DNA of 64,000 nt, taken from DASUPK01 sp963695805 (GTDB taxonomy: Bacteria > Actinomycetota > Thermoleophilia > Solirubrobacterales > 70-9). Below are positions 1 to 8,678 of the stretch, piece by piece (positions within the stretch are counted from its first letter, which is position 1; each line of letters opens with the position of its first letter). The notes below the pieces were generated by a model that was given only the letters and a program-made list of their open reading frames with translations, searched no databases and was not told the DNA's origin. A program made the position numbers and the translations under genes. The stretch covers positions 128,018 through 192,017 of the forward strand of contig CAVOHV010000001.1 of assembly GCA_963695805.1 (NCBI GenBank), given 5' to 3'.

Positions 1-768
1 GCGCCACCCTGATCAGCTCGCATTCCGGGTCCTGGGAAGTACTCGGCGCGACCAGAACCAGCGGCCCATCTCCCTGCGGGATCGCCACCTCCTCACCGGG
101 CAGCTCGAAGAACAGCGGCCCCGTGACCCGCACGTTCGCCGGCCACTCCCGCGGATACTCCAGGTGTGGAAACGTCGCCGACGATCGCCAGCAGCTCGCT
201 GATCCCACCGTGAAACCGCTCGATCGGTCCGAGCCCCAGCCGTGCCCGTGGTCTCGTTGAGCTCGTCGCGTCCCCGCCGCAGCCCCATCGCCATCAGCGG
301 GTCCGTCGCGCGCCAGGCGAGCCGCCCCACCGCGGTCCGCGGCGGGCGCAGCCCCAGCGAGTACATCGGCATTCCCGGCTGCTGCACGGGATAGACGTGC
401 GGGATCAGGGTGGCGTGCGGCACCCCGGCCACCTCCGCCGCGAGCGTCGGCGCCAGGGTCAGGATGTCGCTCACCACCAGATCCGGTTCGAAGTCATCCA
501 TCAACCGGGCGAGCGCCCGCGCGGCAGCCGCCGCCGTCTGGCCATCGGGCGTGTCCGGACCGGGCGGCGGATACACCGTGTACTCCTGCGCCCCGGTAAA
601 GGCGAGCCCCTCGGCCTCCACCGGGTCCCGCCACCGCTCCCAGGTCTCGACCAGCACCTCGTGTCCCCTGCGACCGAGCTCCCGCGCGAGCGCGATCGCC
701 GGGAAGGCGTGCCCCGGATCGCCGAAGGCGGCGACCAGCAACCGCAGCTCTCGGTCTGAACGGCCCAT
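1..768 (-). pseudogene. GT1/MGT-like glycosyltransferase, 5' part, frameshifted, cut by window edge
   Basis: The reading frame starts at the ATG at 768 and opens with MGRSDRELRLLVAAFGDPGH, the N-terminal Rossmann strand and HAFPAIALARELGRRGHEV pattern of UDP-sugar-type (GT1, macrolide/sterol glycosyltransferase-like) enzymes. The DLVVSDILTLAPTLAAEVAG segment around residues 90-110 fits the acceptor domain. The conserved frame breaks near 247 and again near 172; the third frame then reads on as LEYPREWPANVRVTGPLFF to the window edge. Two +/-1 shifts in an otherwise well-kept coding sequence mean either a recent pseudogene or indel errors. The donor-binding C-terminal half is outside the window. 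It is divergent from the gene at 807. Confidence 0.7.
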
Positions 769-806
769 TGCGCTGACCCTACGGGGTAGGCGGTATCCCT
801 TGATAG

Positions 807-1343
807 ATGGCAAAGCGCCGCAACAACGCCCAACGCCTCCGCAATGCCGTCTACGCCCTGCCGGGCCGTACCAAGGCGGCCATGCTCCGCGGCATCCGCG
901 CCAACCGAGTGATCGTCGGCGCCTACGTGGACAAGCGCGGCGGCGTCTGCCCGATGCTCGCCGCTCACCGCAACGGCGGCCGCACCAACTTCGGGACCTT
1001 CGCCCGCGCCTGGGACTCCTACACCGGCGCCAACCAGCGCAAGCCCCGTCGCGCTTCCCGCCGCGAGGTCCGCACCCTCGAGGGCTATCTCGAGATGTCG
1101 CTGATCCGCGACGGCATCGAGCTCTACACCGAGACCCACCCTGACCGTCCACTCGCGGAGGAGGTTCGGGACGTCCAGGCCACCCGGCGCCGCCTCGCCG
1201 AGGCCGACGCCCGCCAGGGCTCCGACGTCAGCGTCGACGACGTGCTCACCACGGCCTACGGCGAGCACTCGCCCGCCGAGGGCTCCGCCGAGACCTGGGC
1301 CTCCAAGCTCAACCAAGCCGACACCGAACGAGCCGACGCCTGA
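807..1343 (+). CDS. Conserved hypothetical protein
   Basis: 178 aa, ATG start 38 bp from the divergent glycosyltransferase start. It is rich in Arg/Ala and hydrophilic, with no signal peptide or membrane segment. The N-terminal half is basic (MAKRRNNAQRLRNAVYALPG) and contains a glycine-rich stretch with Cys (DKRGGVCPML) and an aromatic FARAWDSYTG. The C-terminal half is acidic and helical. I do not recognise a named domain. Codon usage matches the neighbours, and the GTG start of the next gene lies 23 bp downstream, so the two may be co-transcribed. Confidence 0.75.
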   Translation: MAKRRNNAQRLRNAVYALPGRTKAAMLRGIRANRVIVGAYVDKRGGVCPMLAAHRNGGRTNFGTFARAWDSYTGANQRKPRRASRREVRTLEGYLEMSLIRDGIELYTETHPDRPLAEEVRDVQATRRRLAEADARQGSDVSVDDVLTTAYGEHSPAEGSAETWASKLNQADTERADA

Positions 1344-1365
1344 TCCACCGGGCTACCTTGCGCCC

Positions 1366-2307
1366 GTGAACCGGGCGCCATCCGACCAGCCCTTCGTCTC
1401 AGTGATCGTCCCCGTCCGCGACGGCGAGTCAACGATCGCCGACGGTCTGGACTCCATCCTCGCCACCGACTACCCAGCGGACCGCCGGGAGATCCTGGTG
1501 ATCGACAACGGCTCCAGCGATGGCACCGCCGCCCTGATTCAAGCCCGGCCCGTCACCTACCTGCGAGAGGCCAAGCGCGGTGTGTCCAACGCCCGCAATC
1601 GCGGCATCGCCGAGAGCCGCGGCGAGATCCTCGCGTTCGTCGATGCGGACTGCCTGGTCGAGCCCCAATGGCTCACCGAGCTCGTCCGCCCTTTCGAGGA
1701 CCCCGCGATCGGCAGCGTCGGCGGCGACCTCCGGCACGCGCCCCCGACCACCGCGGCCGAGCGCCAGGCAGCCCGCATGCTCGGCAACTGGCAGCGCTTC
1801 GCCTTCAGCTCCAACCCCGCCTACCCGATCACGGCGAACGCCGCGTACCGCCGCGACGTCCTCGACCGAATCGGGCCATTCGACCCCCGTTTGACCCGCG
1901 CCCAGGACGTCGAACTCGGCCTCCGCTTTCAGGAGCGCAGTGGCCTTCGGCTCGCCTACGCCGAACGTGCGACCGCGCTCCACCGTCACCGCTCCACCCA
2001 GCGAGGCTTCTTCCGCCAGCAGTTCGGCTGGGCGTATGGAGCCGGACTGGTCGGCGCCAAGTTCGAAGCCATGGGCGGCCATCCCGTCACGCCTCCTCGG
2101 ATCCGGGATCTAATCCGTCCCCTACAGGGGCTCGGCATGGTCACCTGGGTTGGCCTCCGCCGCCGCGGCCGGCGCCAGTGGATCGAGGACGCCTGGTTCG
2201 ACTTTCTCCGCCAGCTCGCCTGGTGGACCGGCGCTCGCATCGGACTCCGCCGCGGCGCCCGGATCTGGCGACTCAGCCCAGAGGTCGAGCCCGAAAGCTC
2301 AACCTAG
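1366..2307 (+). CDS. Family 2 glycosyltransferase
   Basis: 313 aa, GTG start. GT-A fold inverting glycosyltransferase: SVIVPVRDGE at about residues 12-21, the nucleotide-binding DNGSSDG at 47-53, and the metal-binding DxD as DADC at 93-96. A QDVELGLRF segment around 185 matches the acceptor/catalytic ED-type motif of the family. The C-terminal about 60 residues are basic and aromatic without a clear membrane helix, so the enzyme is probably cytosolic or membrane-peripheral. It likely transfers a sugar to a cell-surface glycan or lipid; substrate unknown. The stop overlaps the convergent SDR stop by 9 bp. Confidence 0.88.
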   Translation: MNRAPSDQPFVSVIVPVRDGESTIADGLDSILATDYPADRREILVIDNGSSDGTAALIQARPVTYLREAKRGVSNARNRGIAESRGEILAFVDADCLVEPQWLTELVRPFEDPAIGSVGGDLRHAPPTTAAERQAARMLGNWQRFAFSSNPAYPITANAAYRRDVLDRIGPFDPRLTRAQDVELGLRFQERSGLRLAYAERATALHRHRSTQRGFFRQQFGWAYGAGLVGAKFEAMGGHPVTPPRIRDLIRPLQGLGMVTWVGLRRRGRRQWIEDAWFDFLRQLAWWTGARIGLRRGARIWRLSPEVEPESST

Positions 2308-3039
2308 TTCGGGCGTATCCATCGTGTCCCCTGGCCGCAGGAAGAGGATCTCGGGGACCATGCAGTTCGGGGATGTCCGCAGGAGGAAGCGCACGCCCTC
2401 CGCGATGTCCTCGGGCCGGATCATCGCCTCGGGCGCCACCTGACCCCTGACGAACTCGGTCATCGGCGTGTCGACGAACCCCGGCGCGAACGCGGTCACC
2501 TGAATCCCCTGGCCCGCGATCTCCTTTTGGGTGGCCTGAGAGAAGCCGATCACCGCCGCCTTGGTCGCGGAGTACACCGACAACCACGGCTGACCGGACT
2601 TGCCGGAGATCGAGGCGGTGTTCACCAGCAGCGCCTTGCCGTGTTCGGCACCGGCCTCGCGCAGCATCGGCAGGCACTCGCGCGTCATCAGGATCAGCGC
2701 GCGCAGGTTCACCCCCAGCTGCATATCGACGTACTTGGTCGTCAGCGCGTGCATCTCCTCGCCGATGCCGACGCCCGCGTTGTTGATCAGCACGTCCAGC
2801 CGCCCGTACTCCTCCCGGTGCGACTCGACGAGCGCGTTGAGGTTCTCCTCATCGGCCATGTTCGCCGGCACGCTCTGAACCTCGAGCCCAGCCGAGCGCA
2901 GATCCTCGGCGGCAGCCTCCAGCTTCTCCGGGCGCCGGGCGGACACGGTGAGGCCGTATCCGTCCTCTCCGAGCGCGCGGGCGATCGCCAGCCCGATCCC
3001 GCTCGAACCGCCTGTGATCAGGGCCGCCTTTTCCGCCAC
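2299..3039 (-). CDS. SDR-family oxidoreductase
   Basis: 246 aa. I take the GTG at 3039 as start because GAGGAGGAGAAC immediately precedes it and the residues that follow, MAEKAALITGGSSGIG, are the classical SDR N-terminus. Cofactor motif GGSSGIG at 10-16, NNAG at 86-89, Ser near 143-145, Tyr156 and Lys160 in YSATK complete the catalytic set. Arg-rich residues after strand 2 (ARRPEKL) suggest NADP(H). It is a generic short-chain dehydrogenase/reductase; the substrate cannot be deduced. Convergent with the GT2 gene. Confidence 0.92.
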   Translation of the reverse strand: MAEKAALITGGSSGIGLAIARALGEDGYGLTVSARRPEKLEAAAEDLRSAGLEVQSVPANMADEENLNALVESHREEYGRLDVLINNAGVGIGEEMHALTTKYVDMQLGVNLRALILMTRECLPMLREAGAEHGKALLVNTASISGKSGQPWLSVYSATKAAVIGFSQATQKEIAGQGIQVTAFAPGFVDTPMTEFVRGQVAPEAMIRPEDIAEGVRFLLRTSPNCMVPEILFLRPGDTMDTPELG

Positions 3040-3142
3040 GTTCTCCTCCTCTTCCCAGCATGAATCGGTTGTGCCTCGGCTTTCGCCTGCGTCACACCCT
3101 CTCTTTAATCGCGGGCGGCACCCTATCGGGGCCATCTCTACG

Positions 3143-4132
3143 ATGCCGCCCGTGTCCAGAACGATCATCGCCGCAGCGACGGCACTCGTGGCCACCATCG
3201 CGCTGGTCGCCGGCTGCGGCGGCTCCGACAACGGCACGGGCAGCCGCAGCAAGCCCGCCCTGCCGGCCACTGACTTCCCGGCCCCGCACGGCCAGAGCCT
3301 CCAGCAGGTCCTGCTCTCGGCCTCGAAGGGCCAGCAGGGCCCCGTGGTCGCGCCGGCGGCCGCGATGTTCTACGTCGGCACCAACCGCTTCCCGTTCGGC
3401 GTCTTCACCGCAGGCCGCGACCAGGTCACAGACGCGCAGGTGGCGATCTACGCCACGCCCGGCAAGAGCCCGAGCGGGCCCGCGATCGGCCCCTTCCCGG
3501 CCCGGATCGAGGACCTCACCACCAAGCCGGCCTTCCGCGCCAAGACCACCGCCGATGATCCAAGTGCGGCCCAAGTCGCCTACGTCAGCGACGTCCCGCT
3601 GGACAAGACCGGTCCCTGGGCGTTCGGCGCGCTGATCAAGACCGGCGACTCCTACCAGTACAGCCTGCTGCCGACTCCACACCCGGTGGGCCAGTATCCG
3701 GCCCCGCGGGTTGGCCAGCCGGCCCCGGCCGTGCACACCCTGACCGTCGGCCAGGTCTCCGACGTCTCCCAGATCGACACGCGTGTCCCGCCCGACGACA
3801 TGCACAACGACGACCTGGCCAGCGTCCTGGGGAAGAAGCCCGTCGTCCTGCTCTTCGCGACGCCCGCCCTCTGCCAGAGCCGCGTCTGCGGCCCCGTCAC
3901 CGACGCCGCCGAGCAGGTGAAGCAGGAGTTCGGCGACCGCGTCGCCTTCATCCACCAAGAGGTCTACAACAACAATCAGATCAACGACGGCCCTCGCCCG
4001 CAGATGACCGCCTACGGCCTACAGACCGAGCCATGGTTGTTCGTCATAGACCGAACGGGCAAGGTGAGCAGCGTGCTTCAGGGTCCGTTCAGTGTCCAGG
4101 AGCTCGAGGCGGCCGTCCAGAAGGTCGCCTGA
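3143..4132 (+). CDS. Lipoprotein with C-terminal thioredoxin-like domain
   Basis: 329 aa from the ATG at 3143; a GTG at 3152 is an alternative. An N-terminal signal with lipobox LVAGC (Cys25) predicts a membrane-anchored extracytoplasmic lipoprotein. Residues about 30-200 form a domain of unknown function with FPFGVFTAGRDQ. The last about 120 residues look like a peroxiredoxin/thioredoxin fold: PVVLLFATPALCQSRVC carries two cysteines (244 and 249) spaced CxxxxC rather than the usual CxxC, then TEPWLFVIDRTGKV with the partner strand. A role in extracellular thiol-disulfide or peroxide chemistry is inference. Confidence 0.8.
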   Translation: MPPVSRTIIAAATALVATIALVAGCGGSDNGTGSRSKPALPATDFPAPHGQSLQQVLLSASKGQQGPVVAPAAAMFYVGTNRFPFGVFTAGRDQVTDAQVAIYATPGKSPSGPAIGPFPARIEDLTTKPAFRAKTTADDPSAAQVAYVSDVPLDKTGPWAFGALIKTGDSYQYSLLPTPHPVGQYPAPRVGQPAPAVHTLTVGQVSDVSQIDTRVPPDDMHNDDLASVLGKKPVVLLFATPALCQSRVCGPVTDAAEQVKQEFGDRVAFIHQEVYNNNQINDGPRPQMTAYGLQTEPWLFVIDRTGKVSSVLQGPFSVQELEAAVQKVA

Positions 4133-4181
4133 GGGCACCGCCCCCTGTCGCTCCGAGCCCCGACCGGGTAGAAATAGCTGG

Positions 4182-4550
4182 ATGAACGATCCGGAGCTGC
4201 TGACCATGCTGGCCGCCGAGGCCGAGCGGCGAAGCCCGACGATCATCACCGGCGTCGAGGAGCTGGCCGCATCCGGGGACACGAACTCGGGCCGCATCGA
4301 GGAGCTCCGAATCGAGGTGCACGGTCTCAAGGGGGCCGCCCTGGTGGTCGGCCAGGAGCGGCTCGCCGAGCTGGCCAAGCGGATCGAAACATTCCTCGCC
4401 GGCTGCGTGGACTCCGGGAGCATCAATCCCACCAACGCCGCGGCAGTCGTGACGGCGACGAGCGCCTTTACCGAAGGGGCGCAGGCCGCGGCCGAGGGAG
4501 TGGGGGAGCCCTCCTCGGTCGGCGATTCGATGGAAGCCCTGGACCGCTGA
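4182..4550 (+). CDS. HPt-domain (histidine phosphotransfer) protein
   Basis: 122 aa; ATG at 4182, 49 bp after the lipoprotein gene. The segment EVHGLKGAALVVGQERLAEL matches the HPt signature HxLKG, with His47 the expected phosphoacceptor, followed by the amphipathic helix that packs against it. It is a free-standing phosphorelay intermediate; no histidine kinase or receiver protein is encoded in the window, so partners must lie elsewhere. Confidence 0.8.
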   Translation: MNDPELLTMLAAEAERRSPTIITGVEELAASGDTNSGRIEELRIEVHGLKGAALVVGQERLAELAKRIETFLAGCVDSGSINPTNAAAVVTATSAFTEGAQAAAEGVGEPSSVGDSMEALDR

Positions 4551-4554
4551 CGTT

Positions 4555-4908
4555 TCAGTCCGCGTGGTGGAGGGCGAACGCCACCGCGCCGATCCCCATC
4601 CCGGCCATCACCAGCCAAGTCGGGATCAGCCAGCCGGCGACCTCCGCCACCCGCAATGACGCCCGCCGGTATCCCGGCACGATGAGCGCGACGATGCTGG
4701 CGAGGAACACCACGGCGGCGAACGCCACCACCGGCGCCGCCACCAGCGTCCGGGCCGGCGCGTCGACCTCGTCCTCGAAGCTTCGCCCGAGATCCGACGC
4801 AAGCACCGCGACCACCGCGATGATCACCAGCGAGCCGTAGAGCGCACCGAACAGGGGCCAAGTGAACGTCTGATCCCCGGATCCGGTCCGGTCCTCGAGC
4901 TCCTCCAT
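4555..4908 (-). CDS. Small membrane protein of unknown function
   Basis: 117 aa, convergent with the HPt gene (4 bp apart). Three hydrophobic segments of transmembrane length: LYGSLVIIAVVAVLA, APVVAFAAVVFLASIVALIV and AGWLIPTWLVMAGMGIGAVA, separated by a charged loop (LGRSFEDEVDAPAR). No enzymatic motif is visible. Confidence 0.7.
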   Translation of the reverse strand: MEELEDRTGSGDQTFTWPLFGALYGSLVIIAVVAVLASDLGRSFEDEVDAPARTLVAAPVVAFAAVVFLASIVALIVPGYRRASLRVAEVAGWLIPTWLVMAGMGIGAVAFALHHAD

Positions 4909-4951
4909 GTGACGAATCTAGCCCGGCGGATGGCGCCCATACACTGGCCAC

Positions 4952-4990
4952 GGGCCGGTGGCTCAGTTGGTCAGAGCTGCGGACTCATAA
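4952..4990 (+). other. Truncated tRNA (5' half, CAT anticodon)
   Basis: The 39 bases read as acceptor 5' strand, D-arm and anticodon loop ending ACTCATAA of the same tRNA that is intact at 59545, with four differences (G for A at position 10, T for C in the D-loop, T for A beside the anticodon stem, and C for T after the loop). The 3' half is missing; unrelated sequence follows directly after the anticodon loop. This is what a tRNA-targeted integration leaves at one end. Confidence 0.75.
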
Positions 4991-5036
4991 CCGCGGAGTG
5001 CCGCGCCAGGTCTTGCCGAGTTTTTTTCGCCGGGAC

Positions 5037-5079
5037 TGCTTTGGACGAAAACAGCAGTCCGCTGGATACTGCGTGGGCG
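5037..5079 (+). promoter_or_regulatory. Palindrome B plus cassette head (putative promoter) of NTF2 gene
   Basis: CTGCTTTGGACGAAAACAGC (palindrome B) is followed by GGATACTGCGTGGGCG and the ATG. TTGGAC and GATACT, 18 bp apart, could act as -35/-10; GATACT lies 9 bp before the start codon, so a transcript would begin within a few bases of the ATG. No ribosome binding site fits in the gap. Confidence 0.5.
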
Positions 5080-5475
5080 ATGTCGCAGGAAGCAATCGAC
5101 GTGTCTCGGGCCGCTTTCGAGCAGTTTTCCCGCGGAGACTTCAGCTCGTACGCGAATCTTCTCGAAGAGTTCGAGCTCGTCCTCGCGCCGGAGATGCCCG
5201 ACGCAGGCACCTACCGAGGTGCGGCGGCTCGCGAATGGGCGACCGCATGGGTGGACTCCTTCGAGCGGATGACGCAGGAACCCATCGAGTTTCTCGACGC
5301 CGGCCACGACCGGGTCTTGGTCGAGTTCATTCAACGCGGCTGGATGGCTGGAAGCGATGTCCCCGTGGAGACCCGCGAGTGGTCGGTATCGACCGTGAGG
5401 GACGGGAAATTCCTGGGAACGCTGCCGTTTCAAAACCGGAACGACGCTCGCGAAGCCGCCGGGCTTTCGGGCTAG
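5080..5475 (+). CDS. SnoaL/NTF2-like protein (cassette type)
   Basis: 131 aa starting MSQEAIDVSRAAFEQFSRGD. An NTF2-fold cone: N-terminal helices, FELVLAPEMPDAGTYRGAAA strand-turn typical of SnoaL-like proteins, then VLVEFIQRGWMAGSDVPVE and TVRDGKFLGT strands, ending DAREAAGLSG. The start at 5080 is set by the conserved head module; a longer in-frame extension upstream would cover the tRNA fragment and is rejected. NTF2-like proteins include ketosteroid isomerases, polyketide cyclases and ligand-binding domains; no catalytic His/Asp set can be assigned, so function is unknown. Confidence 0.8.
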   Translation: MSQEAIDVSRAAFEQFSRGDFSSYANLLEEFELVLAPEMPDAGTYRGAAAREWATAWVDSFERMTQEPIEFLDAGHDRVLVEFIQRGWMAGSDVPVETREWSVSTVRDGKFLGTLPFQNRNDAREAAGLSG

Positions 5476-5586
5476 GGCGGTCTGGTAGAAATTTCCGCTT
5501 TTTTCGCAGCGAGCCATCCGGCGGTTGTTCGAGTAGGCAATTTTGCGCTGGCACCCTCCCCAACGCCGGGGGATACTGCGTGGGCA

Positions 5587-5982
5587 ATGTCGGAGGAGAA
5601 CGTCGAGCTGGCTTACCGAGCCGTTGACTCCATCAACCGACGTGACTTCGGGACCCTCCTGGCGCTGATGGACGACGACGTGGAGGTCGTCTCGCGGATC
5701 GTCGCCATAGAGGGCGGCTTGCACGGCCTCGACGGAATCCGCCGCTGGTGGGAGAACTGGTTCAACTTCTTCCCCGACTACAGCATCGAGGTTGTCGACG
5801 TCGGTGCGCTTGGAGACCGGATCGTCGTAGCCCTGCGCCCGCTCGGCAACGGTGCCGGCAGTGACGTGCGCTATGAGGACACGATCTGGCTTGCAAATCG
5901 GTGGCGGCGCGGGAAATGCGTCTGGTGGCGCACCTTCTACACGCGGGACGACGCCCTCGAAGCCGCCGGGCTGCCGGCGTAG
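5587..5982 (+). CDS. SnoaL/NTF2-like protein (cassette type)
   Basis: 131 aa, MSEENVELAYRAVDSINRRD through DDALEAAGLPA. The body shows the NTF2 pattern: FGTLLALMDDDVEVVSRI, GLDGIRRWWENWFNFFPDY (a Trp-rich pocket helix) and GDRIVVALRPLGNGAGSD. The head here is GGGGGATACTGCGTGGGCA before ATG, and upstream lies a variant leader (TTGCGCTGGCACCCTCC) also found near 20050 and 52515 instead of palindromes A/B. The nucleotide tail is GAAGCCGCCGGGCTGCCGG then CGTAG. Confidence 0.82.
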   Translation: MSEENVELAYRAVDSINRRDFGTLLALMDDDVEVVSRIVAIEGGLHGLDGIRRWWENWFNFFPDYSIEVVDVGALGDRIVVALRPLGNGAGSDVRYEDTIWLANRWRRGKCVWWRTFYTRDDALEAAGLPA

Positions 5983-5985
5983 GCG

Positions 5986-6270
5986 ATGTCGGAGAAGGCC
6001 GTGAACCTTGATGGCCAGATAACGTCTCATCGCTTGAGTAAGGACCGGTGCGGCCGATAGTCGTGTCGGAGCGGTCTACCGCGCGCGGTGCGGGGGGGGA
6101 CCGCTCCTTTGTTTTTCGCTGGTAGTTCGCCGGTAGTTCCCCTCGGCATAAACATGGAGATCGTCCGCCAGGTCATGAACGCATGGACCGCCAGGACGTC
6201 GAAGGCATCCTCGCCTTTGCGGACACCACCCCGACCGACCCGCGGGCCGAAACCCGCCTAGGCAAGCGAT
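5986..6270 (+). pseudogene. Decayed NTF2-like cassette starts
   Basis: Directly after the previous stop, GCGATGTCGGAGAAGGCCGTG reproduces a cassette junction and start (MSEKAVNLDG) that stops after 24 codons. At about 6152-6270 a second remnant reads NMEIVRQVMNAW in one frame and RQDVEGILAFAD in the next, the usual N-terminal helices of the family with a frameshift. Neither can make a full protein. Confidence 0.6.
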
Positions 6271-6284
6271 AATCGATGGCACGC

Positions 6285-6324
6285 GGGCCGGTAGCTCAGC
6301 TGGTCAGAGCAGCGGACTCATAAT
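6285..6324 (+). other. Truncated tRNA 5' half; candidate attL core
   Basis: Forty bases from GGGCCGGTAGCTCAGC to the anticodon loop ACTCATAAT are identical to the intact tRNA at 59545. Identity stops just past the anticodon loop (GCGATT here, CCGAAG there). Upstream flanks differ. Confidence 0.75.
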
Positions 6325-6590
6325 GCGATTGCGCTCGTCGGGTCGAATCGGCTCCATTCCGGAATCTGCTGCAAACCAAGCGAATCCGGAGCGCGCGGCC
6401 GTTGCGCTGAATGTGCCGGATTCCGGGGGTTCCGGAGACACCCGTTAGCAATCCGTTTGCAGCAGGGGCCGCATCTTCCGCCTTCTCTGCTGCGGCTGCT
6501 AGCGACGACCGCTTTGCATGGAAAGGAGCGCTCTTCGACCTGGCGGTTTGAAGTGGCGAGCGCAAGCGGACAGCCCGCGATGGTTGGCTA
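6325..6590. other. Non-coding stretch next to tRNA half, with candidate arm site and palindrome A
   Basis: No gene is visible. It contains the repeated 19-mer at 6443-6461 shared with 59470-59488, and a palindrome A variant GCTTTGCATGGAAAGG near 6511 followed by GAGCGCTCTTCGACC. Confidence 0.5.
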
Positions 6591-6814
6591 CCGGAGCAGC
6601 AGGCTCTGATGTTGGGTGGCCGCGGGCTGACCAACTCGCAGATCGCGGCAGAGCTGTTCCTGGCCGAGAGCACCGTCAAGAGCATCTGTCGTCGGCCTTC
6701 GGCAAGCTCGGTGTCTCCTCTCGCAGCGAAGCGGCGGCCGTCATCCTCGATCCCGAACGAGGGAGCGGACTCGGGATCGGCAGGGTCAGCGCAGCCTTTG
6801 CCGCGAGCCGCTAG
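6591..6814 (+). pseudogene. LuxR-type HTH fragment, frameshifted
   Basis: GRGLTNSQIAAELFLAEST reads the first helices of a LuxR/FixJ HTH, then the frame shifts by one and continues HLSSAFGKLGVSSRSEAAAV, the recognition helix and following helix. The upstream regulatory domain is absent. A remnant of the DNA-binding end of a LuxR-family regulator. Confidence 0.7.
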
Positions 6815-7073
6815 GAGCCCCCCGGCCAAATCTCGAGCTTGGGTCGCGGGGCAGACCGCCCCAGGGTCGTGCGGGGCCATCGTCCGGCCTGTCTGCGAGT
6901 TTGTACGGGCTGAATGGGTCACGGTCCCAGTTTCGTAGCAAGTGCGCGGCCGGGCGCGAAAAGCCAGCTGTGGTCATCGTTTTTTGGGATGGAGTGGCGC
7001 AGCGAGTCCTGACACCACACTCGACCGGTGGTCGCAGAGCTGAAGCGATGATCGCCAGAGACTGGGCCTGAGG

Positions 7074-7436
7074 GTGAGGCTGGAGATCTCGATCACGTGG
7101 GACGAGTTCGGCTGGAGCGCGCTCGAGGACCACGCGCGCGCAGAGGGGTTGAAGCTAGATCGGCTGATTGCGCTGGCTTGTAGCTACTACGAGTCGGAGC
7201 TCGCCGCTGGTCGGACGGCGACGCGGGTGCCTCGGTTCGGCAAGCCGGTGACGGAGCGCGAGTCCCGCGACCTGGTGCTCGAACTGCACGCCCGAACCCT
7301 GAAGCGACTCGAGAAGGAAGCCGAGCGCCAGGGACTGGGGCTGGAGCGTCTCGTGGAGCACGCCGCCATCTTCTACCTCGCCGACCTCGACGCCGGCCGA
7401 GTGGCCCAGCGAATCATTCGGCGCGCGGACTCCTAG
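7074..7436 (+). CDS. Hypothetical protein with internal duplication
   Basis: 120 aa, GTG start. Two repeats of about 40 residues: LEDHARAEGLKLDRLIALACS then YYESELAAGRTATRV, and LEKEAERQGLGLERLVEHAA then IFYLADLDAGRVAQRI. Each has the pattern LE..A...GL.L.RL...A..Y...L.AGR.A.R, likely paired helices. No named family recognised; a ribbon-helix-helix-like dimer folded into one chain is possible but unproven. It is convergent with the sigma factor gene. Confidence 0.7.
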   Translation: MRLEISITWDEFGWSALEDHARAEGLKLDRLIALACSYYESELAAGRTATRVPRFGKPVTERESRDLVLELHARTLKRLEKEAERQGLGLERLVEHAAIFYLADLDAGRVAQRIIRRADS

Positions 7437-7469
7437 CGAGAAGTCCCCCGGCGCTCCGGGGCTCTCGAA

Positions 7470-8081
7470 TTAGGCAGCCGGCGCCGAGATGGTCACCGGC
7501 GCCCCTCCCCGCTCGCGCAGCCAGATCCTGAGCGCGGCGCTCCCGCGGTGGTTCAGTCCGTGGACTGACGCCTCGGTCTTCCCCAGCCTTTCGGCGATCT
7601 CTTTCGGCGAGAGGCCACCGACGTACCGCAGGAAGAGCACCTGGCGTTGCGACTCGGGAAGATCGGCGAGCGCCGTCTTCAGCTCATGTAAGTACTCAAA
7701 CGAGGTCTCCTCATGGCCGTTCTCGCTGATCCGCACCTCCTCGACGGGAATCTGGCGCCTCGAGCGCACGTGATTGAGCGCCGCGTTTCGCGCCACGCGC
7801 AGGATCCACGCGGCGAACGGGACCTCCCGCTCCTCGTACTTCTGAATCGACCGCATCAGCTTCGCGAAGACCTCCTGGGTGATGGCTTCGGCGTCGTGGC
7901 GGTTGCGAACGATGCTCTGAACGAACTTCAGCATGTCGTCCGCGTAGCGGGAGTAGAGATAGTGCAACGCGTCCCAGTCACCAGCTTTGGCCGCGCGGAT
8001 CGCCCAACGCTCCAAGTCGCGACCGCCGCCCTCCCCAGGTCGAGCGGCACGCCGCGCATGCTCCGCACTGTCCACTACCAC
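7470..8081 (-). CDS. ECF-type RNA polymerase sigma factor
   Basis: 203 aa from a GTG. Region 2: LHYLYSRYADDMLKFVQSIV then RNRHDAEAITQEVFAKLM and WILRVARNAALNHVRSRRQ (core and -10 binding). Region 4: LADLPESQRQVLFLRYVGGL then SPKEIAERLGKTEASVHGL (-35 binding HTH). No anti-sigma factor is adjacent, so control is not evident. The first about 25 residues are weakly conserved, and a later start is possible. Confidence 0.9.
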   Translation of the reverse strand: MVVDSAEHARRAARPGEGGGRDLERWAIRAAKAGDWDALHYLYSRYADDMLKFVQSIVRNRHDAEAITQEVFAKLMRSIQKYEEREVPFAAWILRVARNAALNHVRSRRQIPVEEVRISENGHEETSFEYLHELKTALADLPESQRQVLFLRYVGGLSPKEIAERLGKTEASVHGLNHRGSAALRIWLRERGGAPVTISAPAA

Positions 8082-8243
8082 GACGAGCCATACTCCACCA
8101 TGGCGTGACGTCTGTCTTGCCCACTTTCCGGGACTTACCGTACGAAACTTCTCGCAAACTCGGCGAAAGTCGGCAGAGTCGGGGACTCAATTTGTCGGTC
8201 GCTTGCGGCAGGGCTGAGAGCGGGCCGTCGGCGGCCGCGCGGC

Positions 8244-8366
8244 TCAGGCGAGCCCGGCGCGGACGGCCTCCACCACCGCCCGGACGCGATTCTCGGCCTC
8301 CAGCTTCGCGAGGGAATGCCCTCCTTCCAGCCAGACCACGAGTTCCTCCCCCGCGACGTTGGCGTT
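8244..8366 (-). pseudogene. Alpha/beta-hydrolase C-terminal remnant
   Basis: The minus strand reads GEELVVWLEGGHSLAKLEAE then NRVRAVVEAVRAGLA and stop: the catalytic-His strand (GGHS) and last helix of an alpha/beta hydrolase with the rest missing. It is followed at once by the NTF2 remnant on the other strand, so this spot has been rearranged. Confidence 0.55.
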
Positions 8367-8394
8367 GGAAGGTGGTGGGGGTCACCGGGGAGCA

Positions 8395-8649
8395 GAGGGC
8401 TACCGCGAATGGCTGACCAGCGCCTCGGAGACCATCGAGTGGGAGGGGACGCTCGCGGAGGTCACCGAGATCGATCACGAGCGGGTGCTGGCGGTGACAC
8501 CGACCAAACACCGGGGTAGGCAGAGCGGGGCGGAGACCGAGCAGCGAATCTCTGCCGTCGTCACGGTGCAGGGGCAAAAGGTGGTCCGGACTGAGCTCTT
8601 TCAGTCCCCGAGCAGGCCCTCGAAGCCGCCTTTGGGCTGCGGGACTAGG
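8395..8649 (+). pseudogene. NTF2-like remnant lacking N-terminus
   Basis: GYREWLTSASETIEWEGTLA and VVTVQGQKVVRTELFQ match the second half of an NTF2 fold. A frameshift near 8605 is needed to reach the tail PEQALEAAFGLRD and stop, a variant of the usual EALEAAGLSE. Helices 1-2 and the head module are gone. Confidence 0.6.
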
Positions 8650-8678
8650 CCCGTGAATCACGAGCGTAGACTCGGCGC

